DNA from: Mesorhizobium sp.
Lineage (GTDB): Bacteria; Pseudomonadota; Alphaproteobacteria; Rhizobiales; Rhizobiaceae
Reading direction: 5' to 3'
Assembly (NCBI GenBank): GCA_030698645.1
Contig: JAUYMV010000470.1
Span: 1-6,252 of the forward strand
DNA length: 6,252 bases
Shown here in pieces: positions 4,578-6,252 of the stretch (positions are counted from its first letter, which is position 1; the number at the start of each line of letters is the position of its first letter). The translations under genes were made by a program, and so were the position numbers. The notes under the pieces are model-generated. The model was not told the origin of the DNA, searched no databases, and saw nothing but the letters and a program-made list of their open reading frames with translations.

Positions 4578-5825
4578 TCAACGGTCGGTCGCCGCCTCGC
4601 TGCGCGGATCGAGTCGGAGCGATTCGGGCGTCGCCGCGCGCTCCGAGGGCAGCGTCTGGAAACTCTCGCGCCCGCCGATCGGCACCGGCGCCCGCGCCCT
4701 GATGCGCACCACCGTGTAGCCGGCGAGCAGGAGATGGGCGATCGCGGTGGCAAGGAAGACCGCGTCCGGGCGCAGCCAGTCCATCAGCACCGCGCCGATC
4801 ACCGGGCCAATCATCGTGCCGAAGCCGTAGAGCAGCAGCAGGCCGCCCGACACCTTCACGAAATCGGCGGCATCGGCATGGTCGTTGGCATGCGCCACGG
4901 CGATCGAATAGAGCGTGTAGGCAAGCGCGCCGTAGGCGGCCGTCATCGTGAGGACGAGAATGTCGGAGCGCGGCTGAAGCAGGAAGATCGCCAGGCCGAT
5001 CAGCGCCGTGAGAAAGGCCGCGCCGGCCAGTACGTTGCGCCGGTCGGTCATGTCCGAGGCCCGGCCGACGGGCAGTTGCATCGCCGCGCCGGCGACGACG
5101 GTGAGGCTCATCATCAGCGCGATGCCCGCGGTGCCGATGCCGATGCGCGCGCCGTAGACGGCGCCGAGCGTCCCCCACGCGCCGTTCGCCACGCCGACCA
5201 GCAGGCAGGCGATGACCGAGACCGGCGAGTTGGCGTAGAGGCCCTTCAGGTCGAGCGATACGCCCTGCAGCGGACGCGGCGTGTCGGCGGTCGACACCGC
5301 CGTCGGGATCAGCGCCAGGCAGAAGAAGATACCGGCAACCATGAACAGGGAATCGGACGTGACGTCGCCGAACGCCACGATCATCTGGCCGCCCATGATC
5401 GAGGCATAGGTGACCATCATGTAGAGACCGAACACCGTGCCGCGATTTTCGTTGGTGGCGCGCTCGTTGAGCCAGCTTTCGATCACCATGAAGGCGCCGG
5501 CCATGGCAAAGCCGGTGAAGACGCGCAGCACGATCCAGACGATCGGCTCGATGACCAGCCCGGTCATCAGCGCGACGATCGCGCCCGACGCGGCGAACGC
5601 CCCGAAGGCGCGCACATGGCCGACCCGGCGCACCAGGCGCGGCGCGAACAGGCAGCCGGCGACGAAGCCGCCGGCCCAGGCGGTGCCGAGCAGGCCGAGC
5701 GAGGCGGTGGAGAAACCTTCGGCCTGGCCCCGCAGCGGCAGAAGCAGGCTGTGCAGCCCCGATGCAGCGAGCAGGAAGGCGGTGCCGCGAAGCAAAGCGA
5801 GGATCGGACCGAAGGATGCGAACAT
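4578..5825 (-). CDS. MFS transporter, YcaD-like family
   Basis: A 415-residue inner-membrane secondary transporter of the major facilitator superfamily. Twelve hydrophobic segments can be placed at roughly 7-29, 43-62, 71-91, 94-115, 131-151, 157-177, 203-224, 231-252, 266-284, 288-309, 325-347 and 354-374, with a cytoplasmic loop at 178-202. The second-half motif A variant is LPVGRASDMTDRRN (251-264). ESWLNERATNENRGTVFGLY (116-135) and LYSIAVAHANDH (305-316) are signatures of the YcaD-type subfamily. Substrate unknown; most members are annotated only as MFS. The charged tail after 376 is longer than needed and probably disordered. The ATG at 5825 has GGGGGA eight bases upstream. The ArsR gene follows by 30 bases. 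Upstream is DUF1192 after a 124-base gap in which no convincing promoter was found. Confidence 0.93.
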   Translation of the reverse strand: MFASFGPILALLRGTAFLLAASGLHSLLLPLRGQAEGFSTASLGLLGTAWAGGFVAGCLFAPRLVRRVGHVRAFGAFAASGAIVALMTGLVIEPIVWIVLRVFTGFAMAGAFMVIESWLNERATNENRGTVFGLYMMVTYASIMGGQMIVAFGDVTSDSLFMVAGIFFCLALIPTAVSTADTPRPLQGVSLDLKGLYANSPVSVIACLLVGVANGAWGTLGAVYGARIGIGTAGIALMMSLTVVAGAAMQLPVGRASDMTDRRNVLAGAAFLTALIGLAIFLLQPRSDILVLTMTAAYGALAYTLYSIAVAHANDHADAADFVKVSGGLLLLYGFGTMIGPVIGAVLMDWLRPDAVFLATAIAHLLLAGYTVVRIRARAPVPIGGRESFQTLPSERAATPESLRLDPRSEAATDR

Positions 5826-5949
5826 TGTAACTTTCCCCCGGAGATTCCCGGCGATTGCGAGAGGCTCCTCCGAAGATATCGGTTTTTTGTCGTTTCGGGG
5901 GCGGGAACGCGACTTTTCCTGTCTATTGGCACGCAGCGCTCGGGATCGC

Positions 5950-6141
5950 CTAGCGCCTGAACAATGCGTCGGCCGCGCTGCGCGTCGCGCCTTTCGCGCC
6001 CCTCTCCTCCTCGAGGCGCGCGATCTCCGCCCGTAGCTCGGCGATGCGCTCGTCCAGTTCGCCGACCGAGAGCGTGGCCAGGTCCTGGCCGATCTCGTGC
6101 ACGGCGCGTTTCTTTTTCGGTTCGTCCTCGAACAGGGCCAT
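5950..6141 (-). CDS. DUF1192 family small protein
   Basis: A 63-residue protein of the DUF1192 family, found mainly in alphaproteobacteria; function unknown. It starts MALFEDEPKKKRAVHEIGQD, the family's conserved N-terminus. SVGELDERIAELRAEIARLEEE (25-46) follows, an amphipathic helix with heptad leucines and isoleucines expected to form a short coiled coil. The basic tail carries the usual Ala-Ala-Asp-x-Leu-Phe ending (56-61). No signal peptide is present. The ATG at 6141 is preceded by GGAGG (6152-6148) at a six-base spacing, the strongest ribosome site in the window. The stop is TAG. It is followed in the same direction by the MFS gene after 124 bases, and a possible plus-strand gene starts divergently 92 bases away. 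Confidence 0.93.
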   Translation of the reverse strand: MALFEDEPKKKRAVHEIGQDLATLSVGELDERIAELRAEIARLEEERGAKGATRSAADALFRR

Positions 6142-6233
6142 GAGGTTCCTCCCGTTTGCGTCTTTTTCCGCAGAGGTTACATAGAACCCACTTGCCGATG
6201 CAAATCGGGCGGGCAGCGAATGGAGACGAGACG

Positions 6234-6252
6234 ATGGGCAAGCTTCCGGAGA
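6234..6252 (+). CDS. Possible start of a divergent gene, cut by the right edge
   Basis: An ATG at 6234 is preceded by GGAG (6222-6225) eight bases upstream and opens a frame reading M-G-K-L-P-E before the window ends. This N-terminus and the position opposite DUF1192 fit the PIG3-type NAD(P)H quinone oxidoreductases often found there in rhizobia, but that is recalled context only and six residues prove nothing. An out-of-frame ATG at 6220 is also open to the edge but lacks a ribosome site. Confidence 0.4.

Noticed and set aside
5870..5888. A plus-strand hairpin followed by six Ts (CCGA/TCGG then TTTTTT), resembling a terminator
   Set aside because: The stem is only four base pairs, and no plus-strand gene upstream would need terminating there.
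4734..5960. A 408-codon open frame on the plus strand
   Set aside because: It is antisense to the MFS transporter and consists of repetitive Arg, His, Asp and Gly residues with no fold-like pattern.

Overview
This GC-rich window reads as ordinary chromosomal DNA from an alphaproteobacterium, most likely Hyphomicrobiales (rhizobia and relatives). The reasons are the zinc-free 41-residue L36 next to purK, a DUF465 gene just upstream of purE, a DUF1192 gene, and strong antisense shadow frames typical of GC-rich codon use. The order is recalled from family knowledge; no search was run. I see no phage, insertion sequence, CRISPR array, tRNA or rRNA.

Layout. Nearly everything reads on the minus strand. 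From the right: a possible first few codons of a plus-strand gene at the right edge (6234 onward), divergent from a small DUF1192 protein (5950-6141). Next come a 12-helix MFS transporter (4578-5825) and, 30 bases further, a short ArsR-type regulator (4284-4547). A plus-strand DUF465 gene (3959-4150) converges on the regulator. It is divergent from a second DUF465 gene (3522-3725), which leads the purine block purE (2945-3445) and purK (1860-2948). Then come rpmJ (1631-1756), a secreted or periplasmic TPR protein (964-1554), and an alpha/beta hydrolase (1-878) cut by the left edge.

How the genes work together. PurK and PurE perform consecutive steps of de novo purine synthesis: AIR to N5-CAIR, then N5-CAIR to CAIR. 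Their frames overlap by four bases (ATGA), so they are probably translationally coupled. A good sigma70-like promoter overlaps the purK stop codon, so rpmJ can probably be transcribed on its own. The MFS and ArsR genes look like one transcript. The TPR and hydrolase genes are co-directional, 85 bases apart.

Non-coding DNA. No gene-free stretch exceeds 300 bases. The longest (3726-3958) holds the most striking non-coding signal: a perfect 11-base inverted repeat at 3860-3890 with a 9-base spacer, between the divergent DUF465 genes. An overlapping alternative pairing and a small structured leader accompany it. The 5826-5949 gap shows a purine-rich ribosome site for the transporter but no convincing promoter. 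I find no clear evidence of a wholly new system. The best leads are this divergent regulatory region, the promoter inside the purK stop, and a possibly leaderless TPR transcript.
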